A DNA stretch of 35,885 nucleotides from a virus, in the IMG/VR virus record IMGVR_UViG_3300031918_000089, positions 1 to 35,885 of that record, one strand, 5' to 3'. A model generated the notes under the pieces. That model saw nothing but the letters and a program-made list of their open reading frames with translations, was not told the origin of the DNA and did not search any database. Shown in pieces: positions 22,860 through 30,648 of the stretch. The translations under genes were made by a program, and so were the position numbers. The number at the start of each line of letters is the position of its first letter. The first letter of the stretch is position 1.

Positions 22860-24330
22860 GTATATCTTCCTCCTTTAATCTTACTTTGCGTCCAACGTAT
22901 ATATCTACTGTCTTAGGGTATTGTAGATAGAACACTTCTACAGCACTAGTCTGACCTAGCCTACAGAGTCTATCCTCAGCTTGTGTGTTGTTACTAGGCG
23001 ACCAATCCTTGTCTATAAAGATTGCAGTATCACACACAGATTGTAGACCATCAATTCCTGTTCCTGCACTTCCTATTGTTCCTACAAAGACCTGTATACC
23101 ACCTTTAACGAACGCATCTATTGAGTCAGTACGTTCGTCCGATGTCATTTTTCCGGTGTATGAAGTAACTGATACATCGAGTTTCTTGCAATGTTTAACA
23201 AGTTCTTCTACAGTACTACGGAAGTGACTGAACACCACTATTCTCTTATCAGGGTTATCTATTGCTAGATCACTGATATAGTCAAACTTAGGGTTCTCAC
23301 AATCAGGTATATACAAAGCAGGATTAGCAGTCACCTGTTGTAATCTAAGAAAGTGTACTGCCGCATTCTGTATTGTCATTTCCTTTGGTAGTTCATCAAA
23401 GAGTAACTTAACAGCATCCTTGTACAGCTTCGTTTGTGCTTTGCACATTTCAAGGTTTACAGGATACACAGCCTTAGCAGGAAGGTCTTTTAGTACCTCT
23501 TGCTTTGTGTGTCGTATTACCCTGTAGTCTGTTAGCTTCTTCAATACACTACGCATGTTCTCATTTTTAGTAAGTCCCATTGGCATAGTACCAAAGATGT
23601 CAGTAACAGTAGTGCAGAACATAGACACAAATCTCCAATAGCTGTCTCCTACCAACTTATGATCTAACCAGTCAAAGATACTCCACATATCATCTGGCAT
23701 ATTCATGATAGGTGTTCCTGTTAGAGCAAACTTGTACATAGCAGGTATGCTCTTTAAGCCTTTAGTCCTCTTAGCATCCCTGTTCTTTATACGGTGTGCT
23801 TCATCTGCTATTACACAATCCCAGTGTACACCTCTTAGCATTTCAGCATACCGTACTACTGCAAGTTTCTCATAGTTAATTACTACTACCTGTGTATCAG
23901 GGTATACTTCCTTTGGCGTAATGACTACCCTCCTTTCTGGACACCACTCAGCAAACTGATTCTTCCAGTGTGGCATTACACTCTTAGGGCACACAACTAG
24001 TATCCTCTTGATACCTAGTAGTCTACATGCTTCTATCGCCTCAGCAGTCTTGCCTAGTCCCATATCATTAGCATTCAGCATCGTCTTCATACGTATCATT
24101 TCCAGTACGTCTGTAACTTGATAATCCCTGAACTTCGGGTTAACCGCGAATGCGCGGAAGTCTATAGTCCTGTCTTCAATAGGAAGGTTAAGTGCTAACC
24201 TCAACGCTATCGTATCAGGTGCTGTGTAGTTGTGTGGACTCTTTTTTATGAGTTTACAGCGTTCAGCGAACTCATAGTCGTCGGTAAAAATTTCAAGTTT
24301 TCCACTAGAGTTAACTCTTGATTCAAGCAT
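22840..24330 (-). CDS. SNF2-type DEAD/H helicase
   Basis: 496 aa from the ATG at 24330 (AAGGAG at 5 nt; the longer frame start lacks one). Helicase superfamily 2 motifs: I NANDMGLGKTAEA (GKT 93-95), II DEAH (176-179), III ALTGTP (202-207), VI QAEDRLCRLGQ (450-460). The compact SNF2 domain of many phages. It probably remodels protein-DNA complexes or branched DNA during replication or recombination. Its start lies inside the last 85 nt of the DNA polymerase gene. Confidence 0.92.
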   Translation of the reverse strand: MLESRVNSSGKLEIFTDDYEFAERCKLIKKSPHNYTAPDTIALRLALNLPIEDRTIDFRAFAVNPKFRDYQVTDVLEMIRMKTMLNANDMGLGKTAEAIEACRLLGIKRILVVCPKSVMPHWKNQFAEWCPERRVVITPKEVYPDTQVVVINYEKLAVVRYAEMLRGVHWDCVIADEAHRIKNRDAKRTKGLKSIPAMYKFALTGTPIMNMPDDMWSIFDWLDHKLVGDSYWRFVSMFCTTVTDIFGTMPMGLTKNENMRSVLKKLTDYRVIRHTKQEVLKDLPAKAVYPVNLEMCKAQTKLYKDAVKLLFDELPKEMTIQNAAVHFLRLQQVTANPALYIPDCENPKFDYISDLAIDNPDKRIVVFSHFRSTVEELVKHCKKLDVSVTSYTGKMTSDERTDSIDAFVKGGIQVFVGTIGSAGTGIDGLQSVCDTAIFIDKDWSPSNNTQAEDRLCRLGQTSAVEVFYLQYPKTVDIYVGRKVRLKEEDIHAILSF

Positions 24331-26438
24331 GTGTACTCCTTCATTTCCCCCCACTTATACCCTGTCTCGACATCTGCCTTGAAGGGGACAGTAAGGTCTG
24401 GTATGTAACGTGTAGGAATCTCCGCCATGATTCTGCATCCTTCTACAGCTACAGCATCTATGATCTCAGGGATGTCAATTATTTCCAACACGATACTATC
24501 ATGTACTGTTATGATAATCTTTACATAGTCTTGAAGACCTACTGCGTCAATCCAGTCTTGAAGATCTAGTATGGACATAACAGTGCAATCACTTGCTACA
24601 GACTGTACAGGCATATTGATAAACTCATTCTGAATGTGATACAGATTCTCATTTGTTAACACAAAGTGTCTTCTACGTCCGAATAGACTAATGCACTCTT
24701 CTCCCCTAGCGGCTTTGCGTCTCTGCTCTGCTAAGTATCTGACAAGAGTAGGCATTGGCTGATACCATCGTCTTATAAGACTCTGTGCCTCTGTGATTGA
24801 TATACCAAACGATGCTGACAATCTTCCTGCTCCTACACCAAACGGCACACCAAAGTTAATTTCCTTTACTCTAGTACGCTCTTCTTTGGTGTATTCAGCA
24901 CCGAACATATCAGTAGCGACTGAACTATGTAAATCTCTACCTTCTCTATAGATTGCTTCTAAGTAAGGCTCTTTACTCAACACAGTAAGTACACGTAGTT
25001 CTGCCTGAGAGTAATCGAATTGCAGTAACTTGTACCCTGCCTTTGGTATGAAGAGATTCTTAATCGTTTTGTCTCGTGGTATGTTCTGCATGTTAGGATT
25101 GTTACTTGAGAGTCTACCTGTCTCAGTACCATGTAAGTTATAGCTACAGCGGATACGCCCGTCTCTACCCATAACTTTCATTATACCATTCACGTATGTG
25201 TCAAGCTGTTTGTTGAACTTACGTGACACCATAAGAGCATCAAGGAACTTAGTACCTATAGCGTGCTCAGTATCAGCAGGAGTAACGCGTGAATGCACTT
25301 CATCTAAGAGCATCGTAATACTCTCTTCATCCGTACTAGATATTGCATGACCTACGGCTCTCTCAAGCAACCACTTCAACTGCTTAGGACTCTTGATGTT
25401 AAACTCTCTCGGTACTTGTTTAGCACCAGACTGCTGTGTGTATACTACAGGATTCCATATCTGAGCAACCAGTTCGTCTACATGCTTCTGTGCCTCTTCC
25501 AGATCGTCAATCAGCCTGTTTGCAAGTACAGGCAGATAATTACAGTCTGTCATGACGCCATTCATTTCTACCCTAGCGTAGACATTACTAGCCTTGATCA
25601 ACTTGCGGTATATGAACTCAGAACGTGGATCAGCTAGTCTCTTCAATGTGGGTAGTAGTCGTCTGGTAGCAATGCAATCCTTTAGCATGTATGGTATAAG
25701 CGTAGCAATCGGAATAAGGTCGTAAGTAAAGTTTTCCAGTGTAACCTTATGTTCACGACACCACTGCTTCTTAAATGCTTCCAGTTCATCATCCCATCTA
25801 GGTGCTTGTAGATACAGTACGCCTAGGTCTTTTAATTTATGTGTACCCTTCTTTTCATTGATACCAGTGTAATGAAGCAATCCTACATCCTCATCAACTC
25901 GTGCATCAATATCGTTCATATACTTCAAACGGCTGACATCAAACTTACCATTCGCCCACACCCACGTTATTGAAGGAGATTTTAACAACTCGCGCATTGC
26001 GGAAATGGTGCGCTCTGTAAATACAGTAAAGGCTACAGCTTCGTTATCTGAGTATGCAAATCCAATCGACAGCAATCGATTACCTTCGAACGCTAGGTAT
26101 TTAGACTCGATATCACACCCTATGATACTGTCAACAGCTAGGTCAGGCAACCTAGCAATCCACTCCAATGTTTCTTCCTCTGTTTGCGCTGTGTGCCCTA
26201 CTAGGTTATTCCAGTCCCATGTTGACTCATTACCGTTCGATGCAGAATAGTTGAGCAGTGCTTCACCAAACTTTTCGAGTATCATCATGTTAAAGCGTAG
26301 TACCTTGAGAGTAGGTACATACATCGTGTTAGTGTTAACGTCAATCTTAAACCACACCTCAGAGTTGGATGTCTCTACTACCTTACGGTCACTAGGGAAG
26401 TCCGGTGCTATTGCTTTTACTAAATCTTTTAGAATCAT
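24246..26438 (-). CDS. DNA polymerase, family A, with 3'-5' exonuclease
   Basis: 730 aa. Exonuclease motifs: D109 and E111 (GCDIESK), N163 and D167 (ANGKFD), Y250 and D254 (YMLKD), so proofreading looks intact. Polymerase: GRLSSNNPNMQNIPR, motif A D475 (DYSQAELR), motif B R521..K525...F529...F533, motif C H646-D647-S648. Phe533 stands where E. coli Pol I has Tyr766; Ser648 stands where Pol I has Glu883. No 5' nuclease domain. The last 28 residues beyond the usual end (YKWGEMKEY) overlap the SNF2 gene. Start overlaps the small upstream gene (ATGA). It is the replicative polymerase. Confidence 0.95.
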   Translation of the reverse strand: MILKDLVKAIAPDFPSDRKVVETSNSEVWFKIDVNTNTMYVPTLKVLRFNMMILEKFGEALLNYSASNGNESTWDWNNLVGHTAQTEEETLEWIARLPDLAVDSIIGCDIESKYLAFEGNRLLSIGFAYSDNEAVAFTVFTERTISAMRELLKSPSITWVWANGKFDVSRLKYMNDIDARVDEDVGLLHYTGINEKKGTHKLKDLGVLYLQAPRWDDELEAFKKQWCREHKVTLENFTYDLIPIATLIPYMLKDCIATRRLLPTLKRLADPRSEFIYRKLIKASNVYARVEMNGVMTDCNYLPVLANRLIDDLEEAQKHVDELVAQIWNPVVYTQQSGAKQVPREFNIKSPKQLKWLLERAVGHAISSTDEESITMLLDEVHSRVTPADTEHAIGTKFLDALMVSRKFNKQLDTYVNGIMKVMGRDGRIRCSYNLHGTETGRLSSNNPNMQNIPRDKTIKNLFIPKAGYKLLQFDYSQAELRVLTVLSKEPYLEAIYREGRDLHSSVATDMFGAEYTKEERTRVKEINFGVPFGVGAGRLSASFGISITEAQSLIRRWYQPMPTLVRYLAEQRRKAARGEECISLFGRRRHFVLTNENLYHIQNEFINMPVQSVASDCTVMSILDLQDWIDAVGLQDYVKIIITVHDSIVLEIIDIPEIIDAVAVEGCRIMAEIPTRYIPDLTVPFKADVETGYKWGEMKEYTCLNQELTLVENLKFLPTTMSSLNAVNS

Positions 26439-26566
26439 TTCCTTTTACTCCTTATTAGAAAATCCATGTAGTCTTTTCCAAAGAGACGAGATAACGACCA
26501 GTCGTGTATCACTGCACCCAGTACATAGGAAATTATTCCTACTACTATTAAGAGGAAGATTCGCAT
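26435..26566 (-). CDS. Small membrane protein (43 aa)
   Basis: 43 aa: MRIFLLIVVGIISYVLGAVI then a polar, basic C-terminus ending SKRK. The first 20 residues are a membrane helix or signal anchor. GAGGAGG lies upstream; its stop overlaps the polymerase start (ATGA), so the two are coupled. Too short for the usual ORF cut-off. Function unknown. Confidence 0.65.
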   Translation of the reverse strand: MRIFLLIVVGIISYVLGAVIHDWSLSRLFGKDYMDFLIRSKRK

Positions 26567-27030
26567 TCAAGATCCTCCTCTCGTGGCAAGTAGCACTTTG
26601 TGGATTCAGATGGTACAGCAAAAGGAAAGTCAATGTGCTCTTTGCTGTTAGCATTAGTAAACCACGTAACACCATTGTCGTTAGTAAAGATCTTTGCATC
26701 AATCATGTACGCAGTGCAGTTATCATGCAATTCTCTAAACACGGAAGAGCAACGAAGATTCTGTTGCATATAAGGAGTACCCTCATATGTCATTACGTCA
26801 ATCCACTCATCATCCTCACCAGTAAGCGGTGTGAGTGGTTTGAAATTTACCAGACGTGTAAACATATGCAGTGCATAGTTTCCTGTTGAGCCAGTATGCC
26901 CCTGACTCGCAAACATTTGTATGAGATTAAGTACCTCATTGTTCATTTCCTCTTGCATTGCCTTTGCATCATCATCGCAATACTTCATAAGTAATGTTGC
27001 TTCTTTTCTAGCGTGTGTTATCAAACTCAT
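26548..27030 (-). CDS. Conserved phage protein of unknown function
   Basis: 160 aa. A helical N-terminus (KEATLLMKYCDDDAKAMQEEM, then VLNLIQMFASQGHTGSTGNY) leads to FTRLVNFKPLTPLTGEDDEW and QQNLRCSSVFRE, a pattern I recognise from unnamed proteins widespread in Bacillota and other phages (FxxL.NF.PLTPLTG.DDEW, then QN.RCS.VF). No enzymatic motif. The acidic C-terminus has extra Glu/Ser. AGGAGG upstream; start coupled to 27027-27200. Confidence 0.75.
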   Translation of the reverse strand: MSLITHARKEATLLMKYCDDDAKAMQEEMNNEVLNLIQMFASQGHTGSTGNYALHMFTRLVNFKPLTPLTGEDDEWIDVMTYEGTPYMQQNLRCSSVFRELHDNCTAYMIDAKIFTNDNGVTWFTNANSKEHIDFPFAVPSESTKCYLPREEDLECESSS

Positions 27031-27200
27031 GTTATTATTCCTCCTAATTTTTCTAGTGCATCACTCATGCTGTAACCATCTATACCGTAACTCTTACCAC
27101 TCTTCATGTAGATTATACATCTTCTAGCTAGAGTATTGTTCTCTATGCTAGAGACATCCTCTGGATTAATTAGTATCTTTCCGAACTGCACCATTCGCAT
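27027..27200 (-). CDS. Hypothetical small protein (57 aa)
   Basis: 57 aa: MRMVQFGKILINPEDVSSIE..., with IIYMKSGKSYGIDGYS and a final helix DALEKLGG. It looks like a small beta-strand plus helix fold. AGGTGGAG precedes the ATG; the stop overlaps the next gene's start by 3 nt (ATGA) and the ATG abuts the previous gene's end. It is too short for common cut-offs but fully fills the gap between its neighbours. Confidence 0.7.
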   Translation of the reverse strand: MRMVQFGKILINPEDVSSIENNTLARRCIIYMKSGKSYGIDGYSMSDALEKLGGIIT

Positions 27201-27461
27201 TTACTCCACCTCTTGAGGTTTTACTCTTACTTTCAGGTATTGTAGTAACTGCTGTGTACCCCTGAAAGCACTCGTGCTCACTCCCATTACTGCTCCTGCT
27301 ATCACAAGCTGTTTATAAAGGTCTTGCATATACCAACGATCCACATTGATCAACTCACGTACCATCTTAATGCTAACTACACCCGATTGAAGAGCAATCT
27401 CCAATACAGGATACTCGTTGAGTATGCTGTCCACGACTTTAGTATCTAATACTACACTCAT
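27201..27461 (-). CDS. Winged-helix-like small protein
   Basis: 86 aa. The middle (SGVVSIKMVRELINVDRWYMQDLYKQLVIAGAVMGV then SAFRGTQQLL) resembles the winged helix found at the C-terminus of FtsK and of some primases, including residues 820-885 of its upstream neighbour. It could be a DNA-binding partner of the primase-helicase. AGGAGG precedes the ATG. Only pattern-level evidence; no family assigned. Confidence 0.65.
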   Translation of the reverse strand: MSVVLDTKVVDSILNEYPVLEIALQSGVVSIKMVRELINVDRWYMQDLYKQLVIAGAVMGVSTSAFRGTQQLLQYLKVRVKPQEVE

Positions 27462-27475
27462 ATTATTACTTCCTC

Positions 27476-30157
27476 CTAATCATCTGGATTCATTTCTTTT
27501 GCCATGTCAATAAGAATCTTGTCAGGTGAATATGCTCCACTACCAGTTACTCTTAGCAATCCTCTTCTTAGTAGTTCACTTATAATCTTTGATGCTTCAA
27601 GCTGATCTATTCCTAGGATTTCTCTTACCTGACCACCTCTGAACATGTTACTGGAAAGAAGAATCTTCAATGCAGGATTAGTAGCACAGAGTGCCTTGAT
27701 AAACACTGTATTCTCCTTGCGCTGACGTTGTGATCTTTTGTATTCATTCATGAAGCCCTTGTAGTCCATTGTCTTCTTATCATATGTCATACGTAAGAAC
27801 TCTTCTGCCATATGCACATCAGTTTCAGAAAGTACCACGTTACCACCAAACACTTGACCTCTGAGTCCAGAGAATGCTACTGATAACCGTATGATCTTCT
27901 CATGTACTGCTACACCTACGACTAGTGGTCCTCCACCATAATCTTTATCTAAGTCCTTACTACACTTGACAACTGCATCATCCACTTCTTTCGTTATGAT
28001 GATTCCTTCCTTTGGTACTGACCACATAGTAGTTATCATGTCAGCCCATTGAGTAGTAGGTAAGAAAGGTGTATTAGGAATTCCTTCCAATGTCTCTACG
28101 TCTTCTCTGGCGGCTGTAAGTACGAGATCAAAACGCGCCTGATCTTCTACTACTGGTATAAACTCTACGAAAGCACCGTATCCTTTCCAATAGAAGTCTT
28201 CAAGATTCCTACCAGATCGAGGATTGGACATCCAGATGAGTCTAGTACGTGCTCTTGCTTCACCTTTAGCTATCTTGTTTATCGTAACAGCACCTGATGA
28301 TCTAGTAGCACTCAGTTCCTTAATATCATCAATCTCTAGTCCAGATGCTTCATCAATAAGCAGTAGACCTTTGTCATTCATCGGTATAGCACCCCATGTA
28401 ATTACCCATGAGTCACCAAACTTCTGAACACCACCAATGATACCAGTACGCCTAGCGTTCTCACCATTGATGTATGTCCCCATTCTGATAGTCTTGACAA
28501 ATCTCTGTGCCATCTGTGATTTACCAGTACGGGTATCACCGATTACCATTGTATCAAGCCAACCTTTTAGTATACCATTACGCCATGTGATCTCAGTACA
28601 ACTGAGGTACGTGAGTGCAATAGCACCAAAGAGATCAGGTCTTCCCTCAATACCCAGTGCAGACTTCCAGATGTCATAGTGCTTCTCTAGCAATACAGCG
28701 GCTGATTCCACACCCTCTGCTAACTGCTGAAAGTATGCAATACTAACATCCATATCACCAATGTATGAATTACTAACTGGTTCTGCTTTTCGTATAACAT
28801 AGTAATTCTGTTGATTACGTGGGTCTGTTACTCTGCACGCTTCGAAGTTGTAATGCACTGTTGGCACTAGTCGATTCTCTTCGTATACAAAGATACCGTA
28901 TCTGTTCTCGAATGTTCCATCATCCAGACCGTCTAGGAATGAAGCACTCTCCTGAAATAATATCTTTTGTACATTGACGAATGAAGCAGGTTCAGCAGTG
29001 ATTGATTTACATCCAAAGATTTTTCTAACGTAGCTGTCTTGTACTGAATCATTAGCATCCACAAATTGAAGAAGTTGTCTCGGGTCTACGTCGATCTCCA
29101 TCGGCACTCGACTTAGACCTACTGCACACGGTCGTGAACAGTGCACGTCCTTGCATACTATCTTCAATTTACTAGGTACTGTGTATGTCTTAGGGTCTGC
29201 TCCAATAACACTCATACCCTCTAACTTTACCCACATATTAAGGTGCTCTACATGTTCACTTCGTCCTAATGATGTGACGTCCACTTCATCATACTTAGTA
29301 CTCGTTGGTTGCGATGTTTCTAGTACAGTAAATTGCTCTACGTTAATATTCTGGTATTTTACCCAGTAGTCAGTAAAGTCCTTCTCTGGTAGTTTGATCT
29401 CAATTATCTTTGATGCAATACCAAAGAGCATTTGCTTGTAGTTCTTTACTAATCTATATCCTGTAGGATCAGTATCAAGCATCAGGTATACTACTTTATC
29501 CTTGAAGAGGAAGAACTCTTGACTAGGAATGTTAGCACCACCTGTACCTGTTACTGCGTTGATACCCTGTGATCTCGCTACTAGTGTATCCTTTTCACCT
29601 TCTACTATGTAGATAGCTTCTTTTTCAAAGGCTTCATAAGGATAGAACCGTGTTTCTCCTAATCCCGTTAGTTGTACGATCTTTGTGTTACTCTCCCCTG
29701 ATATTCGTCTGTGTGGCGGAAGATACTTCCTGATGTTAACACACATACCTGTTCTTGAGTACACTGGTATTGTTATTCTAAGATCTTCAAATCCTAAGTG
29801 TGCCTGTTTAATCATATCATCTGTAATGCCAAACTCGTTTAGTACCTTTACTTCACTGGGTCTACTGAGTAGTGCCTGTTCTAGCTTCTCAATGTCTGAT
29901 ACTGTTGGAAATGGTAGTTTACCTTTTTGTTCCCACTTGTCATATGCTTTCTTTGCAGTAGTACTAGATACGTCATACATGTGTTCTAGGAACTGCACAG
30001 CACCTCCACCAAAGCCACAACCATGACAGAACCATTGCTCTGTCTTGCTGTTGACTGTGAATGAAGGTGTAGAATCACTATGAGAAGGAAAGGGACAACT
30101 AGCGTATAACTGATCTCCATCCGTTCTTGAATAGTTTACGAATTGATCATAGATCAT
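27476..30157 (-). CDS. Primase-helicase fusion: CHC2 zinc finger, Toprim and MCM-like AAA+
   Basis: 893 aa from the ATG at 30157 (GAGGGGG 6 nt upstream; longer starts lack one). CHC2-type zinc finger C21/H26...C44/C47 binds template DNA; Toprim EGEKD (186-190) with DTD (228-230) makes primers. After a 300-aa linker region lies an AAA+ ATPase: Walker A GDTRTGKS (540-547), Walker B LLLIDEA (599-604), sensor-1 N645 in MSNPR. The block ATRSSGAVTINKIAKG between B and sensor 1 is the MCM presensor-type pattern. A C-terminal winged helix follows (about 820-885). It likely is the replicative helicase-primase and substitutes for DnaB/DnaG-type proteins. Confidence 0.92.
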   Translation of the reverse strand: MIYDQFVNYSRTDGDQLYASCPFPSHSDSTPSFTVNSKTEQWFCHGCGFGGGAVQFLEHMYDVSSTTAKKAYDKWEQKGKLPFPTVSDIEKLEQALLSRPSEVKVLNEFGITDDMIKQAHLGFEDLRITIPVYSRTGMCVNIRKYLPPHRRISGESNTKIVQLTGLGETRFYPYEAFEKEAIYIVEGEKDTLVARSQGINAVTGTGGANIPSQEFFLFKDKVVYLMLDTDPTGYRLVKNYKQMLFGIASKIIEIKLPEKDFTDYWVKYQNINVEQFTVLETSQPTSTKYDEVDVTSLGRSEHVEHLNMWVKLEGMSVIGADPKTYTVPSKLKIVCKDVHCSRPCAVGLSRVPMEIDVDPRQLLQFVDANDSVQDSYVRKIFGCKSITAEPASFVNVQKILFQESASFLDGLDDGTFENRYGIFVYEENRLVPTVHYNFEACRVTDPRNQQNYYVIRKAEPVSNSYIGDMDVSIAYFQQLAEGVESAAVLLEKHYDIWKSALGIEGRPDLFGAIALTYLSCTEITWRNGILKGWLDTMVIGDTRTGKSQMAQRFVKTIRMGTYINGENARRTGIIGGVQKFGDSWVITWGAIPMNDKGLLLIDEASGLEIDDIKELSATRSSGAVTINKIAKGEARARTRLIWMSNPRSGRNLEDFYWKGYGAFVEFIPVVEDQARFDLVLTAAREDVETLEGIPNTPFLPTTQWADMITTMWSVPKEGIIITKEVDDAVVKCSKDLDKDYGGGPLVVGVAVHEKIIRLSVAFSGLRGQVFGGNVVLSETDVHMAEEFLRMTYDKKTMDYKGFMNEYKRSQRQRKENTVFIKALCATNPALKILLSSNMFRGGQVREILGIDQLEASKIISELLRRGLLRVTGSGAYSPDKILIDMAKEMNPDD

Positions 30158-30189
30158 GTTACGCCCCCTCAACTGCTTATTTAACAGAC

Positions 30190-30271
30190 AAGTACTCACG
30201 TACTCTCTTTAGCTACATGATGTAGCAAGTGCCTCACTCAATGGAGACGGAGAATGAGTACGTGAGTACTT
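30190..30271 (-). repeat. 16-bp perfect inverted repeat enclosing a nested hairpin
   Basis: AAGTACTCACGTACTC (30190-30205) pairs perfectly with GAGTACGTGAGTACTT (30256-30271). The loop carries GCTACA-TGA-TGTAGC (30212-30226). It fills most of the 140-bp gap between the ssDNA-binding gene (ends 30298) and primase-helicase (starts 30157). No U-run, so not a plain terminator. Possible roles: origin/iteron element or mRNA control structure. Each arm itself has two GAGTAC/GTACTC words. Confidence 0.75.
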
Positions 30272-30297
30272 TTGTTACTGTTTAATTACCGGAACAA

Positions 30298-30648
30298 TCA
30301 GCAAGCGTATACTTTGGTGATGCGGTTTTGGATCTCACCCTGATACTCTTCCTGTGTAACCTTAGCACGAACCATCTGTCCTTCCAGTTCCTTGACATCA
30401 AGGTCGAAGTCACCAGTGGTATCGAAGCCAATTGCGGCAAGCAGTTCTCTGAGACGGAACAGGCAGTTCTCCTGCAAGATGTAGTTGTTGAAGATCGTGG
30501 TCTTCGTCTCTTCTTCCTGATACTGGACAACGATCATGTTCTTACCAGTAGAAGCCATCTTCTCCTCTGCCTTCTTGATTGTGAGAATGTACATTCCCTC
30601 AGCAAGTGGTGTTCTTTCAGGGATGCTTGAGAAATTCAGATTAACCAT
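30298..30648 (-). CDS. Putative ssDNA-binding protein (DUF669-like)
   Basis: 116 aa, MVNLNFSSIPERTPLAEGMY then ILTIKKAEEKMASTGKNMIVVQYQ and RAKVTQEEYQGEIQNRITKVY. The GxYxLxIxxAEEKxASTGKxM pattern and the closing strand (GEIQNRITKVY) fit DUF669/gp2.5-like single-strand-binding OB folds common in Bacillota phages. It lies between the RecA-like ATPase and the primase-helicase, as expected for a replication/recombination SSB. AGGAGG precedes the ATG. No acidic C-terminal tail is present. Confidence 0.7.
   Translation of the reverse strand: MVNLNFSSIPERTPLAEGMYILTIKKAEEKMASTGKNMIVVQYQEEETKTTIFNNYILQENCLFRLRELLAAIGFDTTGDFDLDVKELEGQMVRAKVTQEEYQGEIQNRITKVYAC

Noticed and set aside
25180-25204. TTGACA ... 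TATAAT pair on the - strand inside the polymerase gene
   Set aside because: The spacer is only 13 nt, too short for a normal promoter, and it lies in a conserved coding region.
26251-26889. 212-aa ORF on the + strand across polymerase start and upstream genes
   Set aside because: It runs antisense to three supported genes, with no ribosome binding site or promoter.
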